Assembly: GCA_010906965.1 (NCBI GenBank)
Contig: JAAFHB010000002.1
Span: 1-64,000 of the forward strand
Reading direction: 5' to 3'
Source of the DNA: Mariniphaga sp.
Lineage (GTDB): Bacteria > Bacteroidota > Bacteroidia > Bacteroidales > Prolixibacteraceae
Length of the DNA: 64,000 nucleotides
In this document: positions 29,384 through 38,857 of the stretch, piece by piece
How positions within the stretch are numbered: the stretch's first letter is position 1
Layout of the letters: each line of letters begins with the position of its first letter
Notes under the pieces: generated by a model
What the model was told of the DNA's origin: nothing
Databases searched by the model: none
What the model saw: only the letters and a program-made list of their open reading frames with translations
Translations under genes and position numbers: made by a program

Positions 29384-30261
29384 AATTTGTGTTCCCTTTT
29401 CTTGAAAAGCGCAACAAGTGACTTCACGTAATCTTCACGCGTACTGATATTTACATAGTCTAAACCTGTCTTTTTCAGCAAGCTATCCAATTGCTTGTTT
29501 TTTTCTGTCCAATTGCGACTGTATGTTTCCCTTACGCGGCTGCTTGACGAATCGACCCAAAGGTATTCACCCGTTTCGGCATCTTTGAGTTTGATCATCC
29601 CAACTGACGGAAGCCACGACTCACGTTCGTCGTAAATACGCAGGCCCACCATGTCGTGTTTATTATTGGCGATCGAAAGGGCTTGCTCCAATGGCGGGAG
29701 TTTGTCCATAAAGTCGGAGATTATAAATGCTGTAACCCTCCGTTTCATCGCATTGGTAAGGTAACGCAAAGCCATCGCAATATCTGTCTTTCGCGAAATC
29801 GGTTCGAATTCGATCAGTTCGCGAATGATACGCAATGTATGCGTACGCCCTTTTTGCGGCGGAATAAATTTCTCGATGCGGTCGGAGAAAAAAATGACAC
29901 CTATTTTATCATTGTTCGAAATAGCCGAGAAAGAAAGAATTGCAGCAATTTCAACGATCACATTTTTCTTCATCCGTTCGACGGTACCGAAATCGCGCGA
30001 GCCGCTCACGTCAACAAGCAGCATAACGGTCAGTTCCCGCTCTTCTTCAAATATCTTGATAAAAGGGTGGCCATACCGTGCTGTAACGTTCCAGTCGATG
30101 TTACGGATATCGTCGCCAAACTGGTATTCACGCACTTCGCTGAAGGCCATACCACGGCCCTTAAACGCGCTGTGGTATTCTCCTGCGAAGATATTTCGGG
30201 AAAGCCCTTTCGTTTTTATCTCAATTTTCCGAACTTTTTTTAACAGTTCCGATGCTTCCAC
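29380..30261 (-). CDS. DUF58 domain protein of the MoxR/Bat operon
   Basis: A 293-residue soluble protein of the DUF58 family: GEYHSAFKGRGMAFSEVREYQFGDDIRNIDWNV is the family signature near residues 27-60, followed by a VWA-like fold with LMLLVDVSGSRDFG as a partly preserved MIDAS. DUF58 proteins accompany MoxR ATPases, probably as their substrate or adaptor. It follows moxR by 135 bases and overlaps the next gene by 4. Confidence 0.92.
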   Translation of the reverse strand: MEASELLKKVRKIEIKTKGLSRNIFAGEYHSAFKGRGMAFSEVREYQFGDDIRNIDWNVTARYGHPFIKIFEEERELTVMLLVDVSGSRDFGTVERMKKNVIVEIAAILSFSAISNNDKIGVIFFSDRIEKFIPPQKGRTHTLRIIRELIEFEPISRKTDIAMALRYLTNAMKRRVTAFIISDFMDKLPPLEQALSIANNKHDMVGLRIYDERESWLPSVGMIKLKDAETGEYLWVDSSSSRVRETYSRNWTEKNKQLDSLLKKTGLDYVNISTREDYVKSLVALFKKREHKL

Positions 30262-30396
30262 TTATTCTTTGAATTACTAATCAAAAACTCATCTATAACT
30301 TAATTTCAGCTTCCTTCAGACAGAAGGGGAAAAATTACGAATTAAGAATTACAAATTATGATTCAGACTGAAATTCATAATTCATAATTCATATTA

Positions 30397-31392
30397 CTAA
30401 GGTACCTCGATTGTATTCAATATTTCGCTGATGATCTCTTCGGTGGAAAGATTGTTCGCTTCAGCTTCGTAACTTAAACCGATACGGTGGCGCAAGACGT
30501 CGTGACATACGGCCCGGATATCTTCAGGAATCACGTAACCACGTCGTTTGATAAATGCATACGCTTTGGCTGCCTGTGCAAGACTGATCGAGGCACGAGG
30601 TGAAGCACCATAGGTGATCATCTCCTCGAATTTTGCCAGTCCGGCTTCTTTCGGTTCGCGTGTCGCAAATACAATATCCACAATATATTTTTGGATCTTC
30701 TCGTCCATGTAAACTTCTTTCACAATGTCCCTTGCCCTGACAATATCTTCGGGTTTTAGTACCGTTTTGGCTTTCGGGAACTCTTTCAGAAGGTTCATCT
30801 GGATGATTAATTTCTCTTCTTCCTTTTTAGGGTAGTTCAACACAACTTTCAACATAAAACGGTCGACCTGTGCTTCTGGTAAACGGTAGGTTCCTTCCTG
30901 TTCGATCGGATTCTGGGTGGCCATTACAAGAAATGGATTCTCAAGCTTATAAGTATTTGCACCGATCGTAACCTGTCGTTCCTGCATCGCCTCCAAAAGC
31001 GCTGATTGTACTTTTGCCGGCGCACGGTTGATTTCATCTGCCAATACAAAATTGGTGAAGATGGGCCCTTTTCGAACCACAAACTCCTCATTCTTCTGAC
31101 TATAGATCATTGTACCGATTAAGTCGGCAGGCAGAAGGTCGGGGGTAAACTGGATGCGGGCAAATTTGGCATCGATTGTGTTCGCAAGTGTATTGATTGC
31201 CAAGGTCTTTGCCAAACCTGGCACACCTTCGAGGAGAATATGCCCATCGGACAGCAATCCGATCAACAAGCTCTCAACCAGATGTTTCTGTCCAACAATT
31301 ACTTTATTCATTTCCATGGAAATAAGATCCACAAATGAACTTTCACGTTGAATTCGTTCGTTAAGTTCTCTAATGTCCAATGTCTGATTCAT
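30397..31392 (-). CDS. MoxR family AAA+ ATPase
   Basis: First gene of the Bat operon, a 331-residue AAA+ ATPase thought to remodel or activate VWA partners. Walker A GVPGLAKT near residue 56, Walker B VLADEINRAPAK followed by SALLEAMQE, sensor 1 MATQNP, and the Arg-rich lid domain (YGASPRASISLAQAAKAYA) are complete. It is separated from DUF58 by a spacer containing AATTATGAATT-type AT-rich repeats. A promoter is expected in 31393-31560 but I could not single one out. Confidence 0.95.
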   Translation of the reverse strand: MNQTLDIRELNERIQRESSFVDLISMEMNKVIVGQKHLVESLLIGLLSDGHILLEGVPGLAKTLAINTLANTIDAKFARIQFTPDLLPADLIGTMIYSQKNEEFVVRKGPIFTNFVLADEINRAPAKVQSALLEAMQERQVTIGANTYKLENPFLVMATQNPIEQEGTYRLPEAQVDRFMLKVVLNYPKKEEEKLIIQMNLLKEFPKAKTVLKPEDIVRARDIVKEVYMDEKIQKYIVDIVFATREPKEAGLAKFEEMITYGASPRASISLAQAAKAYAFIKRRGYVIPEDIRAVCHDVLRHRIGLSYEAEANNLSTEEIISEILNTIEVP

Positions 31393-31561
31393 AATCCAAT
31401 AGATAATTAAATGTTGTGCTTTAAAAACGGTTACGAAAATAGTGTTTTGTATTGTTTCAAGAGGTATGATTTAATTAAAAAATGTTAAGGCTTCACTAAA
31501 ACATAACAGACAGTCATTGATTGCGCTTAAAGTTTAAGGATTAACCCGTTTGCATACCTGA

Positions 31562-31667
31562 TTGCAGAACCTGCTTTACAGCATAAATGCACACCTTTTT
31601 TGGTTGCAGAACCTGCTTTACAGCATGAATGCACACCAATATGATTGTCGAACCTGCTTTACTGCAA
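31562..31667. repeat. Three tandem copies of a 41-42-bp intergenic repeat
   Basis: The unit begins TTGCAGAACCTGCTTTACAG and starts at 31562, 31604 and 31645 (periods 42 and 41). Copies 1 and 2 also share GCAT.AATGCACACC; copy 3 is diverged (TTGTCGAACCTGCTTTACTG). Each has a GCAG-AAC-CTGC mini-hairpin. The rest of the 442-base gap between moxR and the barrel gene shows no coding potential. Confidence 0.7.
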
Positions 31668-31834
31668 AAATCCTGATCATTTTCGTTGAAAACGGCTGTT
31701 GTATGGAATAGAAATGGCACTTATATAGAGGCGGATAGATTGTGACGCAGTTCCTATTTCCATTAGTGCAACAAATAAAATATTAAAGATGTCCATTGGT
31801 TTACGAATACTATTCCAATCTCCCCAATTAAAAA

Positions 31835-32428
31835 TTAATTCTTCCAGAAAGTCGTTGAAACAGTAAAAGTGATGGTCCTGTTTTTTGATTGAATCATCTG
31901 GTAACCGGAATTCGCTTCGCTTAAGCCGTGCTGATAAATCAGGTTAAACCTCATATTCTTCATCTTGTAAAAGAATCCTGCGTCAAGCGCTATATCATCC
32001 TTACTCGCATGATTCCCCGATTGCCGGTCACTCAGACCAAACCGGTATGCAGCTCCTGCCAAAGCGCCCCATCGTTCATTAATTTGACATTTAAGATGAA
32101 ATGGAACCGATAAATAATTGGCATTCGACCTCGATAAAGTACCATAATTCACGGGATTACTATTTCCAGCAGTTATACTTAGTGTACTGATTCCTGCTCC
32201 AATGTTTTCGAATTCGAGCCCCGATTGAAATGAAAATATTGAATTGTCGAAATAATAGGTTTGCTCAAGGCCCGCGGTTGCTCCGATATATACCCGATTA
32301 CCTGAGGAAGAAACGTCGCGACTCAGGAACGAACAGTTGATACCGGCTTTAAACGTTGTTTCCCAGTTTTCCTGACTATATAAATTGAAAGAGAGCAGCA
32401 AAAAGGGTAGAAATAGTAGTTTCTTCAT
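31835..32428 (-). CDS. Small outer-membrane beta-barrel protein
   Basis: A 197-residue protein with a signal peptide (MKKLLFLPFLLLSFNLYSQ) and alternating hydrophobic strands (WETTFKAGINCSFLSR, VPFHLKCQINERWGALAGAAYRFG, MRFNLIYQHGLSEA) ending in an aromatic strand (TITFTVSTTFWKN), the pattern of an 8-stranded outer-membrane barrel of the PorT/OmpW-like type common in Bacteroidota. No function can be assigned. It stands alone between a repeat-rich gap and the terminator of the Sus operon. Confidence 0.75.
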   Translation of the reverse strand: MKKLLFLPFLLLSFNLYSQENWETTFKAGINCSFLSRDVSSSGNRVYIGATAGLEQTYYFDNSIFSFQSGLEFENIGAGISTLSITAGNSNPVNYGTLSRSNANYLSVPFHLKCQINERWGALAGAAYRFGLSDRQSGNHASKDDIALDAGFFYKMKNMRFNLIYQHGLSEANSGYQMIQSKNRTITFTVSTTFWKN

Positions 32429-32653
32429 AATTGTTAATTGTCTTTAGTGCTAATAAGACGTTCAATTGCGTTTATTCGTTGCATTGGACATTCATTTTAT
32501 AATCATAAGCAAACATAGTGTTATTATGTGGAATATATCAGGGATTGTTTGCCACAGGAAATGGAGTTAAGTCAGTCACTCCTGCGGTATTTGATTGGTT
32601 TGAATATAAGGGGATTTAGGAAAAGCAGACAATTCAGGATTTAGTACAACAAA

Positions 32654-32694
32654 AAATCCCGGACATTTCCACTAAAGGTACGTGCCCGGGATTT
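32654..32694 (-). terminator. Terminator of the Sus-like operon
   Basis: AAATCCCGG (32654-32662) and CCGGGATTT (32686-32694) form a 9-bp stem; read on the minus strand it is followed by a T-rich run (32650-32656), 26 bases downstream of the last gene of the operon. Confidence 0.8.
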
Positions 32695-32719
32695 GTATTA
32701 TTGTGACTTTCAAATTGAA

Positions 32720-33700
32720 TCAATAATTGGCTGGGTTCTCATCCTGCCATTCATTCACACCATCGCGCATGCGATTACGGAAGGTCAACGTATCCTGAGC
32801 ATGGCACCAGTTGCCGGCGGCATCCTGGTACTTATATTTCAGAAATATTTTACGATTCTGAAGCAATTTGGCCTGGTTAAAGGTACTTGCACCATCCGGC
32901 TGAACAGCATATTTCCCGGTTGCTGATGAGCTTACAGTTACATTTGCCCCGTTTAAAGTCAGAACAAATTCTGCCGCTGTAGAAGCTGACACATCACTAT
33001 ACCCGTTAGTAGCAAGTGCATTTACAGCAACGCTTTTCAACGCCCAGGTTTTCACGTCCGAAACAGGGATTTGCGTAAAGTAATTGACCGTATTCACCAC
33101 TGCAGCGTCGGCCGGATCTTTGATAATTGTAACCCCGCCATGCCAATAGTTTCCGAAGAGCATATTCTCAAATTTAACACCAATCACTGCGGTTTTTTTA
33201 TTGTAGATCAACGAGTCAGCATCAGCGCTCAGAACTCTTATGCCAATAGCATAGGTAGGACTTATCGTTGCTGCATCAGCCAAAAATTTGACAGAATCGG
33301 GCTTAACGGTTATCTTACCAACATGCTCACCGCTTTTAATTACAAACTGACTTGAATTGCTCAATGTGTAGTAGTTTGTTGGCAATGGAAGCAGCGTTGT
33401 TACTGGTCCGACAGCAGCACTGATGTAGGCTGCGCCACCCTTTAACTGAGCCAATGCAGCAGGTGTAATCAAACTGTTATCTACCTGGTAGGTGACGATC
33501 CGGTCTTTGCTGTTATCTCTTACGCCGCCCAGCTCAACACCTATGTCAAATTTCATCCCTTCGCCAACCACAAAAGTCCTCACATCCAATTGCAGCGGAA
33601 CGTAGATGGAACTATAATCGAAATCCTTAATATAATCCTTATAGCATGAGACAAATGTCGCAGCTAACAAAAGTGATACTAATATTTTTTTCATATACAT
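32720..33700 (-). CDS. DUF1735 / DUF4361-type surface lipoprotein
   Basis: A 326-residue lipoprotein with signal sequence ending in the lipobox LLAATFVSC (Cys19 or so as acylation site). Residues about 35-190 form a DUF1735-like beta domain (TFVVGEGMKFDIGVELGGVRDN; KSGEHVGKITVKPDSVKFL) and the rest a DUF4361-like domain (GNYWHGGV at its start). Such proteins are the surface glycan- or ligand-binding partners of SusCD transporters (SGBP). It is the last gene of the operon, with 73 bases between it and the second SusD. Confidence 0.85.
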   Translation of the reverse strand: MYMKKILVSLLLAATFVSCYKDYIKDFDYSSIYVPLQLDVRTFVVGEGMKFDIGVELGGVRDNSKDRIVTYQVDNSLITPAALAQLKGGAAYISAAVGPVTTLLPLPTNYYTLSNSSQFVIKSGEHVGKITVKPDSVKFLADAATISPTYAIGIRVLSADADSLIYNKKTAVIGVKFENMLFGNYWHGGVTIIKDPADAAVVNTVNYFTQIPVSDVKTWALKSVAVNALATNGYSDVSASTAAEFVLTLNGANVTVSSSATGKYAVQPDGASTFNQAKLLQNRKIFLKYKYQDAAGNWCHAQDTLTFRNRMRDGVNEWQDENPANY

Positions 33701-33773
33701 ATTTGTTTTTTTATTGCCTTATGGTACTCGTCCCTATCAATTGGAAAAAGTACCGTAATAATTGAATTTTTTA

Positions 33774-35627
33774 CTATTTCCATTTATCCCAGCCTTCGTT
33801 CTGAACCAATTTGTTCATGCGAAGGATTTCATCATATGGCAATGGCATATAGGCTGAATTATAAGCTCTGGTCTCGACTTCCCAGGTTAGATCATAAACA
33901 AAACCAGTCCCGTTTTTGATCGTTTTAATACCGTGAACAGGCTTATTATATAAAGAAGCAAATTCTGCGTCGTTGGTCCAGCGAACCATGTCATGGAAAC
34001 GTTCACCTTCAAAGCATAACTCGATACGCCGTTCGTTCTTGATCAGGTCATAAAAAGCTTCCTTCCCTGCAGTTGCGACACTTGCCAAATAAGGGTCAGC
34101 AGCCGGTATGCCTGTTTTATCTTCGTAAGTCTTCATCGAACGCAATGTACCTATGACGGTTTTTGGTGAATAGCCGTAAAGTGTACCATTTGGACCAACG
34201 ATTTGGTTGGCAGCTTCAGCAAATGCCAAAGCCATATGTGCATACCGGATATTAAACCGGCATCGTGGTCTCCTCTGAAAACCGGATTGTTTCCAGTTGA
34301 TTCCATATAGGAATTTTTTCACATAAATATTCGTTCTGACGTTATTCCCATTACCTGCCCTGTCTTTACCGCCATTTAACCCTTGTGCATCCGGCTCCCA
34401 TGTTTCAAAAGTGAAGATGGAGGTGCTGGATCCATAAGCAGGGATATAAGTCCTGCTGTTATAGTTAATAATGGAATAGAAGCGCGGATCGCGGTTGTCA
34501 AATGGTTTGGCTCCGTCATAAACAGTACTGCTACTGATCGGATAACCGTTTTTATCTCCAAAAGCATCGACCAGCTCACGTGTTGCGCCGATATCGCCGT
34601 AAGGGGCAAATCCGTTTCCGCTTGCAGCTGCAGGGAAAAAGACTTGTTCCATTGTAATGTCATTCTCTGCCAACCTTGAAGACCAAATGATACTCTTATC
34701 GTAAACATCGGTGAAATCGACCTTTTTTGTAGGATCGTAACTATCGCCGTTTGGTGAGGCAGTCGTCTTAAATGTCATTACTTTAGCTGCATATTTTGCA
34801 GCAGAATCCCAGCGGGCAGGTTCGTTTGACGGATTAAACCGTTTGCTGGCCCACGATAAATATGTCATTGCTTTAATGGCATACATTGTTGCCCCATCAA
34901 CACGATTCCAGTTTACAGATCCAAGAAATTCTTTTTTATCTTTCAGATAATCGGCATCATAGACATAATCACGATGAGCGATTGGCAGATATTTCAAAGC
35001 TGAATCGCAATCCTGCATGATCTGTTTGACACAAGCATCATAGGTATTCCGTTCCATATTGATATCCTTAGATGCATCCAAAGGTTCCGTTACAATCGGA
35101 AAACCTAACAGACGGGTACCTCCCAGCTCTTTGCCACCGAATTTTTTCAATAAATCACGCTCAGCCCAGGCGCGCAAGCCAAAAGCTTCACCCTGTAATC
35201 TGCGAACAACCAGTGCATTTAAATCGGGTTTAATCAATACCGTTGCTTTAATGCCTCTGTTGTCTTTCAGAAACAGGTTTAATAAGAAGATTGCGTCATA
35301 ATCCCTTTTCCAGAAATCTCGCGTAAAGGACTGACCACCGGTTGTGAGCTCACCTTTGGCAAACTGTACAATCGGATCAGTGGTAGACCTTCTTACAGCA
35401 TTGTCGGTAGCACATTCGAGGTAAGCCGTTTCGTTACTATTATAGTTTTTCCCCGAGTAGTCACTTCCCAAATAGTCGTAACTCCTGCCGATTAATCCCT
35501 GGACACTTTCCTGATACGCAAATACGTCATCTCTTGTCTTGTCCCCATTTGGATAGGCATCCAGGAATTTGCTGCATGCTCCTGCTATCAATGCGACTAA
35601 AATTATTAATAGATATTTATATTTCAT
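33774..35627 (-). CDS. RagB/SusD family nutrient-binding lipoprotein (second pair)
   Basis: 617 residues; lipobox LVALIAGACSK near residue 19, and SusD signatures: DAIFLLNLFLKDNRG, AEGFGLRAWAERDLLKKFG-like helix (GEAFGLRAWAERDLLKKFGG), and the C-terminal ERRIELCFEGERFHDMVRW with YMPLPYDEILRMN. SusD proteins form the lid over the SusC channel and capture the substrate at the cell surface. It follows its SusC by 11 bases. Substrate unknown because no catabolic enzyme accompanies it. Confidence 0.95.
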   Translation of the reverse strand: MKYKYLLIILVALIAGACSKFLDAYPNGDKTRDDVFAYQESVQGLIGRSYDYLGSDYSGKNYNSNETAYLECATDNAVRRSTTDPIVQFAKGELTTGGQSFTRDFWKRDYDAIFLLNLFLKDNRGIKATVLIKPDLNALVVRRLQGEAFGLRAWAERDLLKKFGGKELGGTRLLGFPIVTEPLDASKDINMERNTYDACVKQIMQDCDSALKYLPIAHRDYVYDADYLKDKKEFLGSVNWNRVDGATMYAIKAMTYLSWASKRFNPSNEPARWDSAAKYAAKVMTFKTTASPNGDSYDPTKKVDFTDVYDKSIIWSSRLAENDITMEQVFFPAAASGNGFAPYGDIGATRELVDAFGDKNGYPISSSTVYDGAKPFDNRDPRFYSIINYNSRTYIPAYGSSTSIFTFETWEPDAQGLNGGKDRAGNGNNVRTNIYVKKFLYGINWKQSGFQRRPRCRFNIRYAHMALAFAEAANQIVGPNGTLYGYSPKTVIGTLRSMKTYEDKTGIPAADPYLASVATAGKEAFYDLIKNERRIELCFEGERFHDMVRWTNDAEFASLYNKPVHGIKTIKNGTGFVYDLTWEVETRAYNSAYMPLPYDEILRMNKLVQNEGWDKWK

Positions 35628-35638
35628 TTTCCTTAAGT

Positions 35639-38600
35639 TTAAAAGGTTAATTTAACGCCGCCGGTCAATGTGATATTCAACGGATAGTTGGTGACCCCGG
35701 CATTGATGTTCTCGGGTTCTACATCTTTTTCTTTCAGTTTATCAAGGGTATAAACATTTGCTCCACGTGCGAATATTCTGAATCCTCTCACCCCTTTCAT
35801 CCAGTCGAATTTCTGAACCGGCAGGTTCCATGCTATTTCGACATTCTGAATTTTGAAGAAACTATTTTCAACCAATCTAAAACTGGATGTTTTAAAGTTA
35901 TTTGATATCTGGTAATACGTCAGCTTAGGATATGCACCGCCCAAACCATTCTCGTCAATGTTATCCAAAACAAATTTCGAATAGACGTTATCACCGGATC
36001 CACTGGTATAGTATTTACTATTCAACATCTGGTCAGAGAATGCACGGCCGACACCCGTTACAGTCAGGTCAAACTCCTTGTAGGTAACGTTCAAATTGAT
36101 TGCATAATACAATTTCGGAGTTGAATGCCCAATATACTGTGCATCATTATCGTCCACTACCCCATCATTATTTGCGTCCTCATATTTCAAATCTCCGGCA
36201 TGAAGGTTTTCTCCAAACTGAGGAATAACATTTGCTTCGGCATCTGTTGCAAAACGTCCAAGGTATTTTAATCCACGAATTGCATCAGACGGACCACCAG
36301 CAGTTAGTTGATAAGCGTTCCTGAAATTAGTTTCATCAACCTGTTCAACGGTTGGTTTCTGCGTGAAAGCATTTCCACCGATCATATAACGTAAATCGCC
36401 GACCTTATCCCTGAATTTCAGTCCAAGCTCAAATCCTTTATATGAATAGGAATTATAGTTTACAGCAGGAAGCGTACTGGTCGTACCCGAAAGAATTGGG
36501 GTCGTATTCGATCTGTTTGTAATTACATCGTATCTTAAGATGTCGTAATAGTTGAACTCCAGAGACAGCTTATTTTTAAGCAATTCAGCATCTATACCAA
36601 CGTTAAGTTCCTTCCGTTGTTCAAGACCGATGTCTGGGTTTCCGATGCGACTTGGATAGGCACGGTAGTTGTTTGCGGACTGTTTGTAGGTTCCAATCCA
36701 GTTTCCAGTATTACTGTAATAAGTTCCGAATTTATCCGTATTCCCTGTGTAGGTATCGAGATTCCAGCGATCACGATAGGCAAAAGGCCCTCTGAAAGCA
36801 TCAACACTAGTTAATCCGTATTCTCCGCGAACCTTAAGGTAGTTAAGAAAATGCTGGTTTTTCATAAAATTCTCCTCCGATACGATCCAACTTACACCAA
36901 CAGATGGCGAGGTTGAATAAACATGACCTGGGGCCATGCCGCTTGTTCCGCCATAGTTCAATACTCCCTGGATAGTAATTCTATCCTGATAGGAATAAAG
37001 GGCAGTTACAATTCCGGCCTGCTCACGCTGTGGCTCTTCAAATCCGTTTCTCTTGATGGAAGACATCCGGTAGGTGGCTGATCCCAAAAAATAGTGGTCT
37101 CCGAATTTTCTGTCGTAGCTTAAGTTTTCGTAGGCAGCATAATTCTGAAAATAAAAGTCGTGCAGATTGTTTCGGCCTGTTGCGTCAAAACCATCCGAAT
37201 TTTTAGTTAATGATGCGATTCCTAAAGTAGGATTGTAGGTTCTCGGATCAATTTTATAAGAGGTATAATTCTCAGATTTCCCGATTCTCAAAAGGTAGAA
37301 GGTATTAAAATCAATAAAGGTACGCGATTTCAACCCAGGTATGATGTTGCTCATATTCCACTCAAACAGCGAACTGATCGCACCATTCCGACCCGACTCA
37401 TTGTAGTATCCGTTCTTCACAAGATTTCCTACCGGGTTTGTTCCATAGTTAGATGATATCCCATACCACGGTGATTTCAGGGAAGGATCGTTATTAACAT
37501 ATACAGGAAATGCAATTGGAGGCGTGTTCGTGATATCATTCAATAAACTGGGCATTTCTGTTAACCCCATTGCTCCACCACCTTCGGTAATGGTAGTGTT
37601 GTATCCATAGTTGGGTGAATCTCTTAACGATATTCCGGCTGAGAAATTCAATTGAACTTTTAAATACTCATTGATCCTGATATCAAGATTCGATCGCGCA
37701 TTAATTCGTTGATAACCTGCTTTGGGCCCTATTTTAAAATTGTCACCCTCACCATTATAACCAACATAGGCACTGTATTGCATGGCATCTGTTCCTCCGG
37801 ATGTTGACACACTTGCCCTGGTAAAACTTCGGTTGTCCTTAATCATCAGATCGCGATAATTTACACTTGGATGATTCATATCGTACGGGTCATTTTTAGC
37901 ATAAGCCGCAATATCATCTTCACTATATAATCCAGTTGTAATTCCACTGTTCTTCTTAGCCAGGTTGTTTAGCCGAGCATAATCAGCGCCTGAAACCCAT
38001 TCCGGCATTCGGTCGATGATACTTACTCCCTGCTCGAAGTTGACGTTCAGTAAGCGCTCATTCTTTTTGCCGCGTTTGGTTTTTATAAAAACAATTCCGT
38101 TTGCAGCAGCAGGGCCGTACATTGTTTTTGATACAATATCACGGACCAGTGATACCGATTCAATTTCATTTGGATCGAGGGGCATTTCGGTGATATCCAT
38201 ACGGACATCATCAATAATGTACATCAAACTACTTCCTCTGGAGTAAAGTCCTACCTTTTCGGCAGCTCCGTACGATCCCAGCTTTTCTTCTGCGCTCATG
38301 CCGGGAGAACCATCTCTTTCATAAACTTCCATGCCGGTTACCAGACCCGTCAATGCATTGCGAATATCGGTTGAAGGATACTTATCGAGAACATTGGCAT
38401 CCAGAACACTTGTACTTCCGGTTAGATGCCGCTTTTTAATCGTCATATAAGGCAACGGTACATCATCAGCAGTCGTCATAAATAACTTCGACCGCACCAA
38501 CTTAATACTTGGATTGGTAATCAGGTCGTTAACCAATAAAACCTGAGGTTCGTAACCTGGTGATGCTATTGTAACAAACTCGTTGTCGCTCTGGATTGTA

Positions 38601-38836
38601 AAACTAACCGTACCCGTCTTATCTGTTTGTGTATGGAGCAGGCCTTCTCCAAGTACAATTCGAGCACCGGAAATTACATCACCTTTTTCGTCGGACACTT
38701 TTAGTGTCAGTACAATCGCTTTTTGTTTCTTAACTTCCGTCTTATTCTGAGCCTTCAGGTTTACGGCTGATAAAAGCATCAGAAACGCAACGAGAAGCAG
38801 ACCGTACCTGAAATATCTATTTTTATTTAGTTTCAT
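35639..38836 (-). CDS. SusC/RagA-type TonB-dependent transporter (second pair)
   Basis: 1065 residues, signal peptide, N-terminal carboxypeptidase-regulatory-like domain (LKVSDEKGDVISGARIVLGEG), plug domain (LDKYPSTDIRNALTGLVTGMEVYER; YIIDDVRMDITEMPLDPNEIESVSLVRDIVSKTMYGPAAANGIVFI) and a 22-strand barrel ending FRIFARGANVYTLDK to ITLTGGVKLTF. It is divergent from common SusC: the TonB box DEVVVVGYG-type motif is absent and the linker DDVPLPYMTIKKRHLTGST takes its place. No STN domain, unlike the other SusC of the locus, so it probably does not signal to the anti-sigma factor. Confidence 0.93.
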   Translation of the reverse strand: MKLNKNRYFRYGLLLVAFLMLLSAVNLKAQNKTEVKKQKAIVLTLKVSDEKGDVISGARIVLGEGLLHTQTDKTGTVSFTIQSDNEFVTIASPGYEPQVLLVNDLITNPSIKLVRSKLFMTTADDVPLPYMTIKKRHLTGSTSVLDANVLDKYPSTDIRNALTGLVTGMEVYERDGSPGMSAEEKLGSYGAAEKVGLYSRGSSLMYIIDDVRMDITEMPLDPNEIESVSLVRDIVSKTMYGPAAANGIVFIKTKRGKKNERLLNVNFEQGVSIIDRMPEWVSGADYARLNNLAKKNSGITTGLYSEDDIAAYAKNDPYDMNHPSVNYRDLMIKDNRSFTRASVSTSGGTDAMQYSAYVGYNGEGDNFKIGPKAGYQRINARSNLDIRINEYLKVQLNFSAGISLRDSPNYGYNTTITEGGGAMGLTEMPSLLNDITNTPPIAFPVYVNNDPSLKSPWYGISSNYGTNPVGNLVKNGYYNESGRNGAISSLFEWNMSNIIPGLKSRTFIDFNTFYLLRIGKSENYTSYKIDPRTYNPTLGIASLTKNSDGFDATGRNNLHDFYFQNYAAYENLSYDRKFGDHYFLGSATYRMSSIKRNGFEEPQREQAGIVTALYSYQDRITIQGVLNYGGTSGMAPGHVYSTSPSVGVSWIVSEENFMKNQHFLNYLKVRGEYGLTSVDAFRGPFAYRDRWNLDTYTGNTDKFGTYYSNTGNWIGTYKQSANNYRAYPSRIGNPDIGLEQRKELNVGIDAELLKNKLSLEFNYYDILRYDVITNRSNTTPILSGTTSTLPAVNYNSYSYKGFELGLKFRDKVGDLRYMIGGNAFTQKPTVEQVDETNFRNAYQLTAGGPSDAIRGLKYLGRFATDAEANVIPQFGENLHAGDLKYEDANNDGVVDDNDAQYIGHSTPKLYYAINLNVTYKEFDLTVTGVGRAFSDQMLNSKYYTSGSGDNVYSKFVLDNIDENGLGGAYPKLTYYQISNNFKTSSFRLVENSFFKIQNVEIAWNLPVQKFDWMKGVRGFRIFARGANVYTLDKLKEKDVEPENINAGVTNYPLNITLTGGVKLTF

Positions 38837-38857
38837 ATGATCATTAATTTGTATGAA

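Noticed and set aside
29656-30243. 195-codon open frame antisense to DUF58
   Set aside because: Translation lacks any fold signature and covers the conserved DUF58 motif region on the other strand.
31562-31667. Three repeats as a CRISPR array
   Set aside because: Repeats are tandem with nearly conserved spacing text, period 41-42, and the inter-core sequence is partly conserved; no cas genes nearby.
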